From positions 1 to 64,000 of the forward strand of contig JBJXFP010000010.1 in the NCBI GenBank assembly GCA_046155615.1: 64,000 bases of DNA, written 5' to 3'. How positions within the stretch are numbered: the first letter of the stretch is position 1; each line of letters begins with the position of its first letter. Positions 35,941-45,600 of the stretch are shown here, one piece after another. Position numbers and translations under genes: made by a program. The DNA is from JANNVZ01 sp046155615. GTDB lineage: Bacteria > Bacteroidota > Bacteroidia > Flavobacteriales_D > Sanyastnellaceae. The notes beneath the pieces were generated by a model. The model had not been told where the DNA came from. It worked only from the letters and a program-made list of their open reading frames with translations, and made no database searches.

Positions 35941-36705
35941 CTACCCTATCCTCTTGTCCTGTTCTATCGACTTCTTGTAACCTGAATTTATTTCGCTGTC
36001 TTTGTTGAGTAGTAATATTTCAGGTTTGCGTTGGAGAAGTGCCACCACTTCATCTATCGCGAAGTCTGGCTCGTGACTCAACTCATCGAATATAGTTTGT
36101 GCCACCAACAAATCATTTGTTGTATCCACCGACAGTTTGAAGTTGTATTGCGCATTGGTCTTGCGCCAGCCCAAGGCAAATAATCCTGAGTTTTTGATGT
36201 AGGGCATCACATGTTCTCGCTCGCTCAACAGCGTAGCATTTTGCCAGGCACTTTGCAATGCACTGTAAGTGGTTATCTCCACATCATAGCCATCTTCCAA
36301 GAAATCAGGTTCGTGATTGCTGTTGCTCACATAGTCCACACCAAGGGTCAAGAAATTTCGCATCACCTCATCCACTACGTGGTGTGAGTGTATGGGATTG
36401 TCGCAGCAGATGCGCACTATGTTGTCGCCAGCTTTTGCTCCCAGCTTGGTGGAACATTGGTAGAAGCGATCCAAAACATCCCAGTCAGATCCACGATAGC
36501 AGTTTATTTTTTGTTCGGAACAAAAATTTTCAATGGTATTGTCTTCTTCATTGGTGGTGGTGGCCACCACAAAATGATTGATTTGTGCAGAAGGCGCAAG
36601 TCGTTCCAATACTTGTTGGAGTATGGGTTTGCCGCCCACATGCATGAGCACTTTGCCTGGCAGGCGTGTGCTACCCATGCGCGCCTGTATGATGCAGAGG
36701 TTCAT
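35941..36705 (-). CDS. SpsF-like cytidylyltransferase
   Basis: 254-residue cytoplasmic nucleotidyltransferase. The start IIQARMGSTRLPGKVL is the CTP-transferase signature shared by SpsF, CMP-sialic-acid-type and CMP-KDO synthetases. The acidic metal-binding segment and IVRICCDNPI are also present. SpsF-type proteins activate unusual sugars for surface glycans. It is the last gene of a three-gene overlapping run with an acetyltransferase and a glycosyltransferase, which supports a sugar-activation role. The sugar itself cannot be read. Confidence 0.8.
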   Translation of the reverse strand: MNLCIIQARMGSTRLPGKVLMHVGGKPILQQVLERLAPSAQINHFVVATTTNEEDNTIENFCSEQKINCYRGSDWDVLDRFYQCSTKLGAKAGDNIVRICCDNPIHSHHVVDEVMRNFLTLGVDYVSNSNHEPDFLEDGYDVEITTYSALQSAWQNATLLSEREHVMPYIKNSGLFALGWRKTNAQYNFKLSVDTTNDLLVAQTIFDELSHEPDFAIDEVVALLQRKPEILLLNKDSEINSGYKKSIEQDKRIG

Positions 36706-37238
36706 TTCAGCTCCTCCGCAAACAGGCCCATATAAAATTTGTCGTGATATAGGCCGCCTTCGAAAATGTGTTGGCGCAGGCAGCCCTCTTCTACAAAGCC
36801 CAGTTTTTTGTATAGCTGAATGGCAGCGGGATTGTTGGCATACACAGCAAGCAGCACTTTGCGTATGTTCAGTTCAGCAAATGCATACTGCAGCGTGAGT
36901 TTGCACACTTCGTAGCCTATTCCCTTACCCCAATAATTTTTGTTGCCGATGAGCAACCCCAACTCGCAGGTCCGGCTCACCCAATCAAAGTTGTCCAATT
37001 TGATATTGCCAATGTGTAGTTGGTTGGTGCTATCGCAAATGGCAAGCATCACAGCGTTGCGGTTGGTCGCTATGCGGTCAAGAAATGCTTTCAACTCATC
37101 CATATTGCTGGGAAAAAGTCCCGATGCAAGGCCACGTGTCGTTTCTTCATCATTCAGCCAGCTCAGGTATTCATCTGTTGCATCACTGGTGGCTATGCCA
37201 CGCAGATATATTCTCTCTCCTTCTAAAAAGTTGCTCAT
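36702..37238 (-). CDS. GNAT N-acetyltransferase (sugar or RimJ/L-like)
   Basis: 178-residue acetyl-CoA-dependent transferase. It starts EGERIYLRGIATSDA. The acetyl-CoA loop is ELGLLIGNKNYWGKGIGYEV (Q/RxxGxG/A variant WGKGIG), and the C-terminus has NPAAIQLYKKLGFVEEG. The layout resembles PseH/WecD-like sugar acetyltransferases as much as ribosomal RimJ/L. It overlaps both neighbours by 4 nt, so I favour acetylation of an amino-sugar nucleotide during glycan synthesis. Confidence 0.8.
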   Translation of the reverse strand: MSNFLEGERIYLRGIATSDATDEYLSWLNDEETTRGLASGLFPSNMDELKAFLDRIATNRNAVMLAICDSTNQLHIGNIKLDNFDWVSRTCELGLLIGNKNYWGKGIGYEVCKLTLQYAFAELNIRKVLLAVYANNPAAIQLYKKLGFVEEGCLRQHIFEGGLYHDKFYMGLFAEELK

Positions 37239-37876
37239 TGGTTGTGCTTGCTTTTGAGCAATTCGCGGTGCTTTTCCATTTCATCCTGATTTTTGGTCAG
37301 GTTGTTATCGTGCATTCTATAGCGATACAGCGGTAGTATGATGTTGTATATGTTGTACCTCTCCTGCCAGCGTATGCGCAAGTCTTCTTCTTCCCTTGCT
37401 CTGAAATTTTCGTCATACAGACCAATGTTGTATAGGAAGTCTTTGCGAAACATGATACCGCATGCAATGGGTTGTTCATTTGCACGAACGTGCTCTTTGT
37501 GTTTACCTCTTTCATCCACCACATAGTAGTCCACACTCACAGCATCCAGGCTGTTGTTTTCTTCCAGAAAAAGTTTTTGAGTGCGTATGAGATCGCGGTG
37601 CATGTAGTCGTCAGCATCTAAAAAAAAGATGAACTGACCGCGTGCCTTTTTGATTCCGAAGTTGCGTGCACCGGATAGTCCGACATTTTTTTCTAAATTG
37701 AAAATGCGCACCTGTGTTGCATAGTTCTCCAAAATCTCTGCAGTGTTGTCTGTGCTACAGTCATTCACCACTATTACTTCATAGGCATCTGTACTTAGGG
37801 ATTGTTCGGTAGCGCTACGTATGGCACGCTCCACATATTGTGCGTAGTTGTATGTAGTGATGATGATGGAAACCAT
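37235..37876 (-). CDS. Family 2 glycosyltransferase
   Basis: 213-residue GT-A fold transferase. It opens VSIIITTYNYAQYVERAI, has VIVVNDCSTDNTAEIL (nucleotide-binding Asp) and the metal-binding DADDYMH. The C-terminus is shorter than that of many GT2 enzymes and lacks membrane helices, so it works at the cytoplasmic face with other factors. It starts 60 bp downstream of the autokinase gene and overlaps the acetyltransferase gene by 4 nt. Donor and acceptor unknown. Confidence 0.85.
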   Translation of the reverse strand: MVSIIITTYNYAQYVERAIRSATEQSLSTDAYEVIVVNDCSTDNTAEILENYATQVRIFNLEKNVGLSGARNFGIKKARGQFIFFLDADDYMHRDLIRTQKLFLEENNSLDAVSVDYYVVDERGKHKEHVRANEQPIACGIMFRKDFLYNIGLYDENFRAREEEDLRIRWQERYNIYNIILPLYRYRMHDNNLTKNQDEMEKHRELLKSKHNQ

Positions 37877-37936
37877 TTTTTACATTTTTATATGTACCCA
37901 CATGCATGAATAAATAAAGCAATGTACCGAAGCAGG

Positions 37937-40372
37937 CTATCCGTTGCCGTTCTCCTTGTTTCGCCTACGCGACTTCTTTACATCATCGGTGTAGTATGGA
38001 TTGCCATAGGTGTAGCTACCGTAGCCGCTACCATAGCCATAGCCATAGCCGTAACCATATCCATAGCGGTAGGCGTACTTGCCGTAGTAGTATTTCCAAC
38101 GCTTCATCTTGATGTTGTTAAGCAACAGTGTGTTGCTCTTTAGCTTGTTCTGCAACAGCACATCCTCCAGATGACGCACACCCGACTTGGTAGCCTTTTC
38201 GGTATTCAATACGAATATGCCAAGGTCTGCTTTGCTCAACAATACCAGTGAGTCGCTGATGAGCATAAGAGGTGGCGTGTCAATGATGAGGTAGTCATAC
38301 TTGGTTTTCAGCTCATTCAGCAGTTGGTCCACACGTGCATTCAATATCAACTCTGATGCATTGGGCGGTACAGGGCCAGCGGTAATGGCATCAAGATTTT
38401 CCACTTGAGTGGTAATGATGCTATTGTTGTAATGGGTACGTCCGATCAGGAATGAAGACACACCACTCACATTCTCTAAGTTGAATGTTTTGTGCACTTT
38501 GGGTTTGTGCATGTCGAAGTCGAGAATGAGCACACGCTTCGAAGCCTTTGCGAGCACCGCTGCAAGGTTCACGCTTGTAAATGTTTTACCCTCGCCCGGA
38601 TGCAGAGAAGTTACGAGTATTGTTCTGGGGCCATCGTCCTGCAATATGTATTGCAAGTTGGTTCGTATGGAGCGGAATGCTTCGCTCACATTGGAGCGCG
38701 GGTTGCTCACTATTACTATTGGATCCAGATCGCTGTCCTGGTAGTTGGGTATGCCGCCAAGCACAGGTATTTTGCTTATCGACTTAAGCTCACGAGTATT
38801 CTCTATACGTTCAAAGAAAAGTGCACGTACAAATCCAATGAGCAGCGCAGAGAAAAGTCCAATACCTATGGATACCCAAACCGTAGCTTTTTTATCAGGG
38901 CCAACCACGCCAAGTGAGCGGGCAGCTTCAATCACACTTGTTTGCGGAATGATGGCGGCACGGGCAATTACGGTGTTTGCCTTTTTCTCCAGCAGGAAGG
39001 TGTATAGTTCTTCATTTACGGCTAGCTTGCGCTCTATACCCAAGAGGTCGCGTTCAGATTTGGGAATGTTGGCCAGTTTGGCTTCCAGTTCTTGTATCTG
39101 ATTTTTTACATCGTTGATACGGCTTGTAATAGCATTCTTGGCATCGCTGGTGTAGCGGTATATGTTGCTGCGAATGCTTTGCAGGCTGCTGTCAACACGT
39201 TGCATGCGCGGATCAGGAGCTTTCAAACCACCGGCTTCCAGTTCTTTTCTTCTTTGCTTCAAGCCAAAAAGATTATCTACCAAATCACGTAGGGTTGGCT
39301 CCTCCTGCTCCAGATAATTCATAGGAGGAATTATCGCTTTGTTGTCTTCTTTGGCAAGAAATTCCTCAAGACTCTCCATGGCATTGCGCCTGAGCTGTAA
39401 GGTGCGCTTGTCAAGGTCAGCCTGGGTAAGTGCATCGAAAGCGGCCTGCTGCTCTTTGCTCAAGTCCAGAATGTTGCGCGCATCCTTAAATGCTTCCATC
39501 GTGCCCTCAAGCGAGTCCATGATGAGTGTTATCTCATCCAACTGCTTGTCTATATAATCCTGCGTGTTGTCATTTATCACAAACTGATTTTGCAGGGTAT
39601 AGTCTATATAAACAAAAGCCAGTGTATCTAAGAATGTTTTGGCCCTAACCGGTTCCGAATCGCGCAGGGTAAGTGTGAGTATGCTGGTAAATTCCACATT
39701 TTCAATGGCCAAACCACCCTTGAAACGCGAAATGAGATAATCAGGATGGTGGACTTTGAATTGAAAATTTTGTTCTCTGACAACAGGCAGCATCAACTCA
39801 TTAAAAAGCTTGGTGCGCTCTACCTTGATGTTCATGTTGAACACATTCTGTAAACTATCGAAGGGCAAGGTATGGGTTATCTTTTTTCCATCAAGCACAT
39901 AGCTGATGTCGTATGTATTCATGTCCACCACTTTGATATTGATGGGCTTGTTATACAGTTTTATATCTAACGTTCTCCAATCACAGTTTATTTTGAAATA
40001 AGCAAGCTTGTCCACCTCATCCGTTTTTACCCGACCCACCAGAAAGTAGCTTTGGGTGAAGTCCACCCTGTCGAGTACCTTTTCAATCAGGTCGTAACTG
40101 GCTAATATCCTTTTCTGATTGGTGATGTCCTGAATAAGAGAATAGTAACCCAACTCCTTATATATCTGCGACTGATAGTCGTAGGTGTCTGAAGATTTGA
40201 GCAGAATCTCGCATTTGGCAGCGTGCACATCGGGCATCTGTCGAGCAATGAAATAGCCAATGGCGCCACCAATAATTACAGAAAGAATAATGAGATACCA
40301 GTTCTTAGAAATGAACTTGAGAATGGGCCGCAGGTCATCTGCATCAAGAAAATTGGTTCTTTGTTCGGCCAT
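37937..40372 (-). CDS. Polysaccharide co-polymerase / BY-type tyrosine autokinase (Wzc-like)
   Basis: 811-residue inner-membrane protein controlling surface polysaccharide length and export. An N-terminal Wzz domain has a first membrane helix (LIILSVIIGGAIGYFIA), and a long coiled-coil periplasmic part follows. The second helix (VSIGIGLFSALLIGFV) leads to the cytoplasmic kinase with Walker A HPGEGKTF, Walker A' LILDFDMHKP and Walker B LIIDTPPL. The C-terminal Tyr cluster is unusually large (16 Tyr in 34 residues, six YG repeats). I start at the ATG at 40372; the frame is open to 40480. A good promoter element lies 40 bp upstream. It heads the GT2-GNAT-SpsF operon. Confidence 0.9.
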   Translation of the reverse strand: MAEQRTNFLDADDLRPILKFISKNWYLIILSVIIGGAIGYFIARQMPDVHAAKCEILLKSSDTYDYQSQIYKELGYYSLIQDITNQKRILASYDLIEKVLDRVDFTQSYFLVGRVKTDEVDKLAYFKINCDWRTLDIKLYNKPINIKVVDMNTYDISYVLDGKKITHTLPFDSLQNVFNMNIKVERTKLFNELMLPVVREQNFQFKVHHPDYLISRFKGGLAIENVEFTSILTLTLRDSEPVRAKTFLDTLAFVYIDYTLQNQFVINDNTQDYIDKQLDEITLIMDSLEGTMEAFKDARNILDLSKEQQAAFDALTQADLDKRTLQLRRNAMESLEEFLAKEDNKAIIPPMNYLEQEEPTLRDLVDNLFGLKQRRKELEAGGLKAPDPRMQRVDSSLQSIRSNIYRYTSDAKNAITSRINDVKNQIQELEAKLANIPKSERDLLGIERKLAVNEELYTFLLEKKANTVIARAAIIPQTSVIEAARSLGVVGPDKKATVWVSIGIGLFSALLIGFVRALFFERIENTRELKSISKIPVLGGIPNYQDSDLDPIVIVSNPRSNVSEAFRSIRTNLQYILQDDGPRTILVTSLHPGEGKTFTSVNLAAVLAKASKRVLILDFDMHKPKVHKTFNLENVSGVSSFLIGRTHYNNSIITTQVENLDAITAGPVPPNASELILNARVDQLLNELKTKYDYLIIDTPPLMLISDSLVLLSKADLGIFVLNTEKATKSGVRHLEDVLLQNKLKSNTLLLNNIKMKRWKYYYGKYAYRYGYGYGYGYGYGSGYGSYTYGNPYYTDDVKKSRRRNKENGNG
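37991..38092 (-). repeat. Tyr-Gly repeat tract in the autokinase tail
   Basis: Degenerate 6-bp units (TATGGN type on the coding strand) encode six consecutive Tyr-Gly pairs, flanked by further Tyr runs, in the last 50 codons. Unlike a simple DNA microsatellite the third bases vary (TAT/TAC, GGA/GGT/GGC), which implies selection on the peptide. Confidence 0.9.
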
Positions 40373-40411
40373 AGGAATGGAAGAGGAGCGGTGCTTCGAA
40401 TTAAGGGGCGC

Positions 40412-40446
40412 CAAATATAGTTGCCTGCCACAGATGCCCTCACAAA
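40412..40446 (-). promoter_or_regulatory. Promoter of the polysaccharide operon
   Basis: On the minus strand, TTTG (40443-40446) is separated by 23 bp from TATATTTG (40412-40419), an exact TAnnTTTG -7 element. It ends 40 bp before the autokinase ATG. The spacing is at the long end of the Bacteroidota range. Confidence 0.5.
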
Positions 40447-40484
40447 TGGAAAAAGGAGCATACGCAACTGGCATGGACATAAAT

Positions 40485-40515
40485 TATGTCCGTGTAATGT
40501 ATTTGAATACATTTG
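40485..40515 (+). promoter_or_regulatory. Promoter of the exosortase operon
   Basis: TATG (40485-40488, one mismatch to TTTG) is separated by 19 bp from TACATTTG (40508-40515), an exact -7 element. It lies 49 bp upstream of the PID-CTERM gene, pointing away from the polysaccharide promoter in the same 192-bp gap. Confidence 0.5.
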
Positions 40516-40564
40516 CTCGCTTTCAATTCATTCAGAAACATTCTGTAGCATACTTATACTCCTC

Positions 40565-40783
40565 ATGAAAAAGCAAACCATCAGACAAATAACTGCGTTG
40601 CTGCTTCTGCTGGCACCGCTTATGATACTTGCCCAACCCGGCCCACCTGCTGGTGGTGGTCCGCCATGCGGCCCTCCATTTGGCCCTGCCTGCCCTATTG
40701 ATGGTGGAGTGAGCCTGCTCATCGCAGCGGGTATTGCTTTGGGTGGCAAAAAAGCTTATGACTTGGGTAGGAAAAAGGCCTGA
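40565..40783 (+). CDS. Minimal PID-CTERM protein, predicted exosortase substrate
   Basis: 72-residue protein in three parts. A signal peptide ends LMILAQ. About 20 residues rich in Pro and Gly follow (PGPPAGGGPPCGPP..., with two Cys). The C-terminus then has PIDGG, a hydrophobic segment (VSLLIAAGIALGG) and the basic end KKAYDLGRKKA. The PID-helix-basic tail is the PID-CTERM sorting signal I know from Bacteroidota. Almost nothing but the sorting signal is encoded, so the mature product would be a roughly 20-residue Pro/Gly peptide. The exosortase gene begins 7 nt later, so it is probably its cognate enzyme. Confidence 0.8.
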   Translation: MKKQTIRQITALLLLLAPLMILAQPGPPAGGGPPCGPPFGPACPIDGGVSLLIAAGIALGGKKAYDLGRKKA

Positions 40784-40790
40784 TTAAATC

Positions 40791-41354
40791 GTGCGGGCTT
40801 TTCTAAGTAATCCTTTTTTCCGTTTTCTTATTAAAGCCACAACACTGTATGTGGGTTGGTATATGGTATATGAATACCTGCTCAAGCCACATACGCTCTT
40901 CGATGATTACATCATTCACAATTTGGTAGTACTGGGAGAAAAAGTGTTGGAAATAATCGGCTATGATCTGATACCATACACAGACTTACCACTTCGCAGT
41001 CACATCGGTATAACTGGACCAGAGGGGCCAATGTTCTCCAAAGGAGTAACTATCGGTGCACCATGCGATGGTGCGGTGCTGTTCGCTCTTTTTATTGTGT
41101 TTGTAGTTTCGTTTCCCGGGAAGCTCGCAGCCAAAATTTGGTTCATTCCATGTGGGCTTCTGGCTATACACCTGCTCAATGTTTTGCGGGTAGCCGCATT
41201 GGCCATAGTAGTGCACATAGATGAAAGTTGGCTTGCTTTCAATCATGACTATACCTTCACAATCATCGTTTATGCATTTGTATTTTGGCTTTGGTGGTTA
41301 TGGATAAAAAAATTCTCGCCTTTGGCTAAGGTCCATCAAAAAGTACAACCTTGA
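40791..41354 (+). CDS. xrtX: Exosortase/archaeosortase-family transpeptidase (XrtX-like)
   Basis: 187-residue inner-membrane protein with several helices. The family catalytic residues are in place: Cys in GAPCDGAVLF, Arg in LLNVLRVAALA and His in FNHDYTF. Exosortases cut C-terminal sorting signals and transfer the protein to a cell-surface anchor, often in step with exopolysaccharide export. GTG start at 40791, 7 nt after the substrate gene. The small size, the PID-CTERM neighbour and the downstream membrane protein suggest the XrtX type; the subtype is less certain than the family. Confidence 0.85.
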   Translation: MRAFLSNPFFRFLIKATTLYVGWYMVYEYLLKPHTLFDDYIIHNLVVLGEKVLEIIGYDLIPYTDLPLRSHIGITGPEGPMFSKGVTIGAPCDGAVLFALFIVFVVSFPGKLAAKIWFIPCGLLAIHLLNVLRVAALAIVVHIDESWLAFNHDYTFTIIVYAFVFWLWWLWIKKFSPLAKVHQKVQP

Positions 41355-41893
41355 AAATCCTATACATCAGCATAACATTGATAGCCGCATTGGGCTTTGG
41401 TTTTGTGCTGGAAATGGTGAAGGTGAATATCAACTATACATTGGAAAATGCTGCAAAAATTCCTGAATACTACACGCACAGCAACGATGAAAGAGTACTG
41501 CTGATGAGCGAAGCGGCCATTTACGCCCCATACGATTATTACCACAACCACCGCGTTATTTCCTCACTCTATTCGCTTTCAGAAAATCAGTTGAACAAAT
41601 TGAAATGGGCAACCACGCTTGCTGGCACCGTAGTGTTCATGCTTTTTCATCTTTTGTTGTTGAAATTGATTACAGGTCAAACTCAATTATTGAAATGGAC
41701 CGTTTGGATTTATTTGTTGCTCTTTGCTTTGTCATTTGGCGTTTACCTGTTTGGCACAGCCACAGGTACCTTGCAATATGCTTATGGCGTGAGCCGGAAA
41801 ATTGCCGGGGCACTTCAGTCACTGATTCCGCTCATGTTCATCTTACCCGGCTGGTGGCTGTGGCGCGCAACGCAATCAAAACCTGATTTGTAA
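41351..41893 (+). CDS. Exosortase-associated membrane protein
   Basis: 180-residue protein. An N-terminal helix (YISITLIAALGFGFVL) leads to a loop of about 70 residues (periplasmic by my reading) with Asn/Tyr-rich sequence. Three more helices follow (TVVFMLFHLLLLKLI, VWIYLLLFALSFGVYLFG, SLIPLMFILPGWWLW). I recall proteins of this plan as XrtX-associated membrane proteins. The likely start is TTG at 41351, overlapping the exosortase TGA, which points to coupled translation. Probable role: partner of the exosortase complex. Confidence 0.7.
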   Translation: MKILYISITLIAALGFGFVLEMVKVNINYTLENAAKIPEYYTHSNDERVLLMSEAAIYAPYDYYHNHRVISSLYSLSENQLNKLKWATTLAGTVVFMLFHLLLLKLITGQTQLLKWTVWIYLLLFALSFGVYLFGTATGTLQYAYGVSRKIAGALQSLIPLMFILPGWWLWRATQSKPDL

Positions 41894-41900
41894 AACAAAC

Positions 41901-42386
41901 ATGATACCCTTTGAAACCCTGCCAGACGAATCGCGCATCTGGATTTACCAAGCCAATAGACCCCTGAGCCATTCAGAAAAAGAGAGCATTGAAAATGATG
42001 CATCGAAGTTCATTGACCAATGGACTTCACACGGAGCATCAATGCAGGCAAGTGCCATGGTGTTGCACCACCGTTTTCTGATAATATCAGCTGATGAGGC
42101 AAAAGCAATTGCTTCGGGCTGTGGTATCGACAAGGCTGTGCATTTTGTCCAACAACTTGGTGAGCGGATGGAAATCGATTTTTTTCAGCGCATGCAGGTG
42201 TGCTACAAAGAAGACGAAGAACTGAAAGTTGCTGCACTCCATCAGTTTTGGGCCATGCGTAAAGCGAACATCATCACTGAAGAAACTCTGGTATTTGACA
42301 ATACAATACGCAACAAAGGTCAATTGGCAGGTAGTTGGCTGGTTCCCTTTGCAAAAAGCTGGCATCAGGAAATGTGGGCGCGATAA
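41901..42386 (+). CDS. Conserved Bacteroidota protein of unknown function
   Basis: 161-residue cytoplasmic protein starting IPFETLPDESRIWIYQANRPLS and continuing with WTSHGASMQASAMVLHHRFLII and a C-terminal NKGQLAGSWLVPFAKSWHQ. Similar proteins are common in Bacteroidota, sometimes labelled ABC transporter ATPase, but no Walker motif is present and that label is wrong here. The gene follows the exosortase operon by 7 nt, so co-transcription is likely though a functional link is not evident. Confidence 0.7.
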   Translation: MIPFETLPDESRIWIYQANRPLSHSEKESIENDASKFIDQWTSHGASMQASAMVLHHRFLIISADEAKAIASGCGIDKAVHFVQQLGERMEIDFFQRMQVCYKEDEELKVAALHQFWAMRKANIITEETLVFDNTIRNKGQLAGSWLVPFAKSWHQEMWAR

Positions 42387-42603
42387 TTTTTCAAACGCGC
42401 ATTGATTTTCAATCCTTTTATCTGAGCAATCCAATGGTCATTTCAAAAAAAAGCCGGTCAGCGTATTGAAAAACACAAACCCATATATCTTGCGCGTGCT
42501 TTCTTCACCTTATTGATCAAAATCTGACTTCTTTCCATAGACCTTTCAAGTTCAAAATAAAAGAATCGAACGTCTTCTGGATTTTTCAAATTTTATCTTA
42601 GGG

Positions 42604-42631
42604 ATGAAGGAGTAACCAAGCCTTCATTTTT
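42604..42631 (+). other. Leader hairpin before the first repeat-protein gene
   Basis: A 7-bp A+T-rich stem (42604-42610 with 42621-42627), 10-nt loop and a following T-run lie 45 bp upstream of the ATG at 42677. It could be a weak terminator of the upstream operon or a 5'-leader structure; nothing decides between them. The rest of 42387-42676 shows no gene. Confidence 0.35.
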
Positions 42632-42676
42632 GCTTATACCAATATTTTTTAGATTAACCAAAATCCACACAATTTG

Positions 42677-45600
42677 ATGAAAACATTTACACGAATCAGT
42701 GCGCTCTTAGCGCTTTGTTGCACCCTTGGGTTCAGCACACTCCATGCACAGCAGACTTGTTTAACACTTGACATGTTCGATGCATTCGGAGATGGTTGGA
42801 ACAATGGAGAATTCCAACTCTACAGTTTTGCAGACAACTCACTTGTAGGTACTCTTACCTTGGCTGCTGGCGATGTAGGCAGTGGAGAGATCTGTGTTGA
42901 TGATGGCTGCTATTATATAGAAATGTTACCCGGTGACTGGCCGGGCGAAATAACTTGGACTCTCACTGGTTCAGATGAAGGCTCCATTGATGGCGATGCC
43001 AATAGCAGTGGTGTAGTAGTGAGTGTAAACTCAGACTGCATATTAGGTTGCACGGACATCGCAGCAAGCAATTTCAACCCGGCAGCTACAATTGACGATG
43101 GTTCTTGCCAATTCTGCGCAGGCGGTGAGCAGGTAATTGCTATCAATATGTTCGATTCATTTGGTGATGGCTGGAATGGCGCAACGTTCTTCATAATTGA
43201 TGACCTTGGAAACATAGCAATGACAGGCACACTTGCAACTGGCACAGAAGGCTCTGTTGTTGATTGCTTGGATGCTGGTTGCTACACATTTTCTGTAACC
43301 GGTGGCACCTTTCCCGGAGAAGTGTCTTGGACACTAACAGACGGCATTGGCAATATCATTTTTGCAGGTGGAGCCAACGAAGAATATGGCTTCAGTTGGG
43401 CCGGCCAAACTGGCTGCGTAATTCCAGGTTGTATGGATGATACATGTAACAATTACAATCCATTTGCAACAGAAGACGATGGCTCATGCGTATGCCCACC
43501 CGCTAATGATGATTGTGCTGATGCGATAGCCTTAGGCTGCGGTCAAAGTGTTGACGGAACAACAATAAGTGCCAACCTCGATGCAGTTGTTGCGGACTGT
43601 GGTGGCATACCAATCACAGAACCTGGAGTTTGGTACACATTTATCGGAACCGGTCAGCAGGTTACACTTTCTACTTGCAATTCAGGCGGTGCTGACACGC
43701 GTATCACTGTCTTCTCAGGCACTTGCGCAGGGTTGGTTTGTGTGGCAGCAAACGATGATGCATGTGGACTTTCTTCACAACTAACATTCAGCACAATAAA
43801 TGGCTTTGCTTATTATGTGATGTTGCATGAGTGGAGCTTTGCACCCAACAGTGGTGCCGGTGTTGCTTTCACATTGGAGATGACTTGTATTGATTGTGAC
43901 GATGTGCCTATCAATGATGATTGTGCTTTTGCACTGCCACAACCGGACAATATTCCGACACCTGGTAACCTGTGTTGCTCCAGCCCTGACGACATTTCAG
44001 ATTGCATGGCTTTCCAGACTGGCTATGGCGTTTGGTTTACAATGAATAGTAGTGACTATGACACTTTTGATTTCACATTGTTGAATGGTGATATGCAAGG
44101 ACCGGATGACGGGGATGGCACCAACGTAGGTATGGTAGTATATCAAGACCTCGGTGGAGGCTGTGGTGATTTGGACGCCATAGCATGTTGTTTTCCTGTA
44201 ACCGACATCTGCGCTGGTTCCCTATCAGGTATTGGTCTGGACATTGTTCCGAATACAGACTATTACTTCCTTGTTTATACAACAGATGCTGAAGGCTGTG
44301 GAAATTTCAGTCTGAATACGAATCTGGCCTATTTGGGATGTACTGATCCAGGCGCTGACAACTTCGATCCAACTGCTGAAATAGAAGACGGTAGCTGCAT
44401 ATACACGCAACCACCAGTGAATGATCTTTGTGATGATGCGATACTGCTCGATTGCAATAGTGGCGTAATTGGCACTACTGGCCTTTCAACCGCAACCAAT
44501 GCACCTGTTGGTTGTGCTTTGGCCGATGATGAAGGTGTGTGGTACACCTTTGTTGGAGATGGTCAATTGATAACCTTGAGCATGTGCGGTTCTGCAATTG
44601 ATTCACGCATATCTGTGGTATCGAGCACCGATGGTTGCAACGGCCCGTTCACTTGCGTGGTTGAAGAAGACAATGATTTTAGCGCAGAAGGCTGCCCTTT
44701 CCCAGATACCAACGATCCAAATGTGACTTTCATTACAGAAATTGGAACTACATATTTTGTATATGTATCAGCAGGACAATTGGACACCGATGGCGACTTC
44801 ATAGCCGATTTATTTGATGGCCCATTTCTGCTCGATTTCACCTGTGAGCCAGTGGTAGAAGGTTGTACTAATGAATGTGCGTGCAACTATGATCCGGCTG
44901 CCAACGTGGAAGACAATTCGTGCGAATACTTCTCCTGCGTAGTATGCGATCCCGGAAGCAGTGCTGTCTTGATGGATATGACTGATGCATTTGGTGATGG
45001 ATGGAACGGAGCTACCTACACTATTACAGATTTGGCCGGAAACGTTATTGCAACAGGCAGCATTGATGCTGCAGCTTGTACTACTTTGGGTGGTATTGGT
45101 GGCGGTGTGTCTGCTGGTTTCGATGTATTCTGCTTAGAAGATGGTTGCTACATCATGAATACAGGTGGTGGTGTTTTCGATGGTGAAGTTGGTTTCAGCC
45201 TTGAAGATGAAAACGGTAACGTAATCGTGAGTGGAGGTGCCGGTACCTTCAACTTTACTGTTGGTGCTGGCCTTTGCGGATGTACCGATCCGGTTGCCTG
45301 CAACTACGAACCATTGGCTACAGACGATGACAACACTTGTGAATACCTCACTTGTGCAGGATGTACTGATGTGTTGGCTTGCAACTTCAACGAGGATGCA
45401 ACAATCACAGACAACACCGAATGCTGCTATGAGAACTGTGTTACATTCATTATGAATGATGCTTTTGGTGATGGCTGGAATGGTGCAGTTGCAACATTCA
45501 CAAATGCTGCTACAGGAGAAATTATTACTACAGCAACTTTGCCCAATGGAACAAATGCAACTGCTAGTATTTGCCTTGAGGATGGATGTTTCAATCTCAA

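Noticed and set aside
38010..38075. Hexamer repeats considered as CRISPR or tandem-repeat locus
   Set aside because: The units are contiguous, lie in frame inside the autokinase gene, and encode Tyr-Gly pairs.
41901..42386. Call as ABC transporter ATPase
   Set aside because: No Walker A, Walker B or signature motif is present in the 161 residues.
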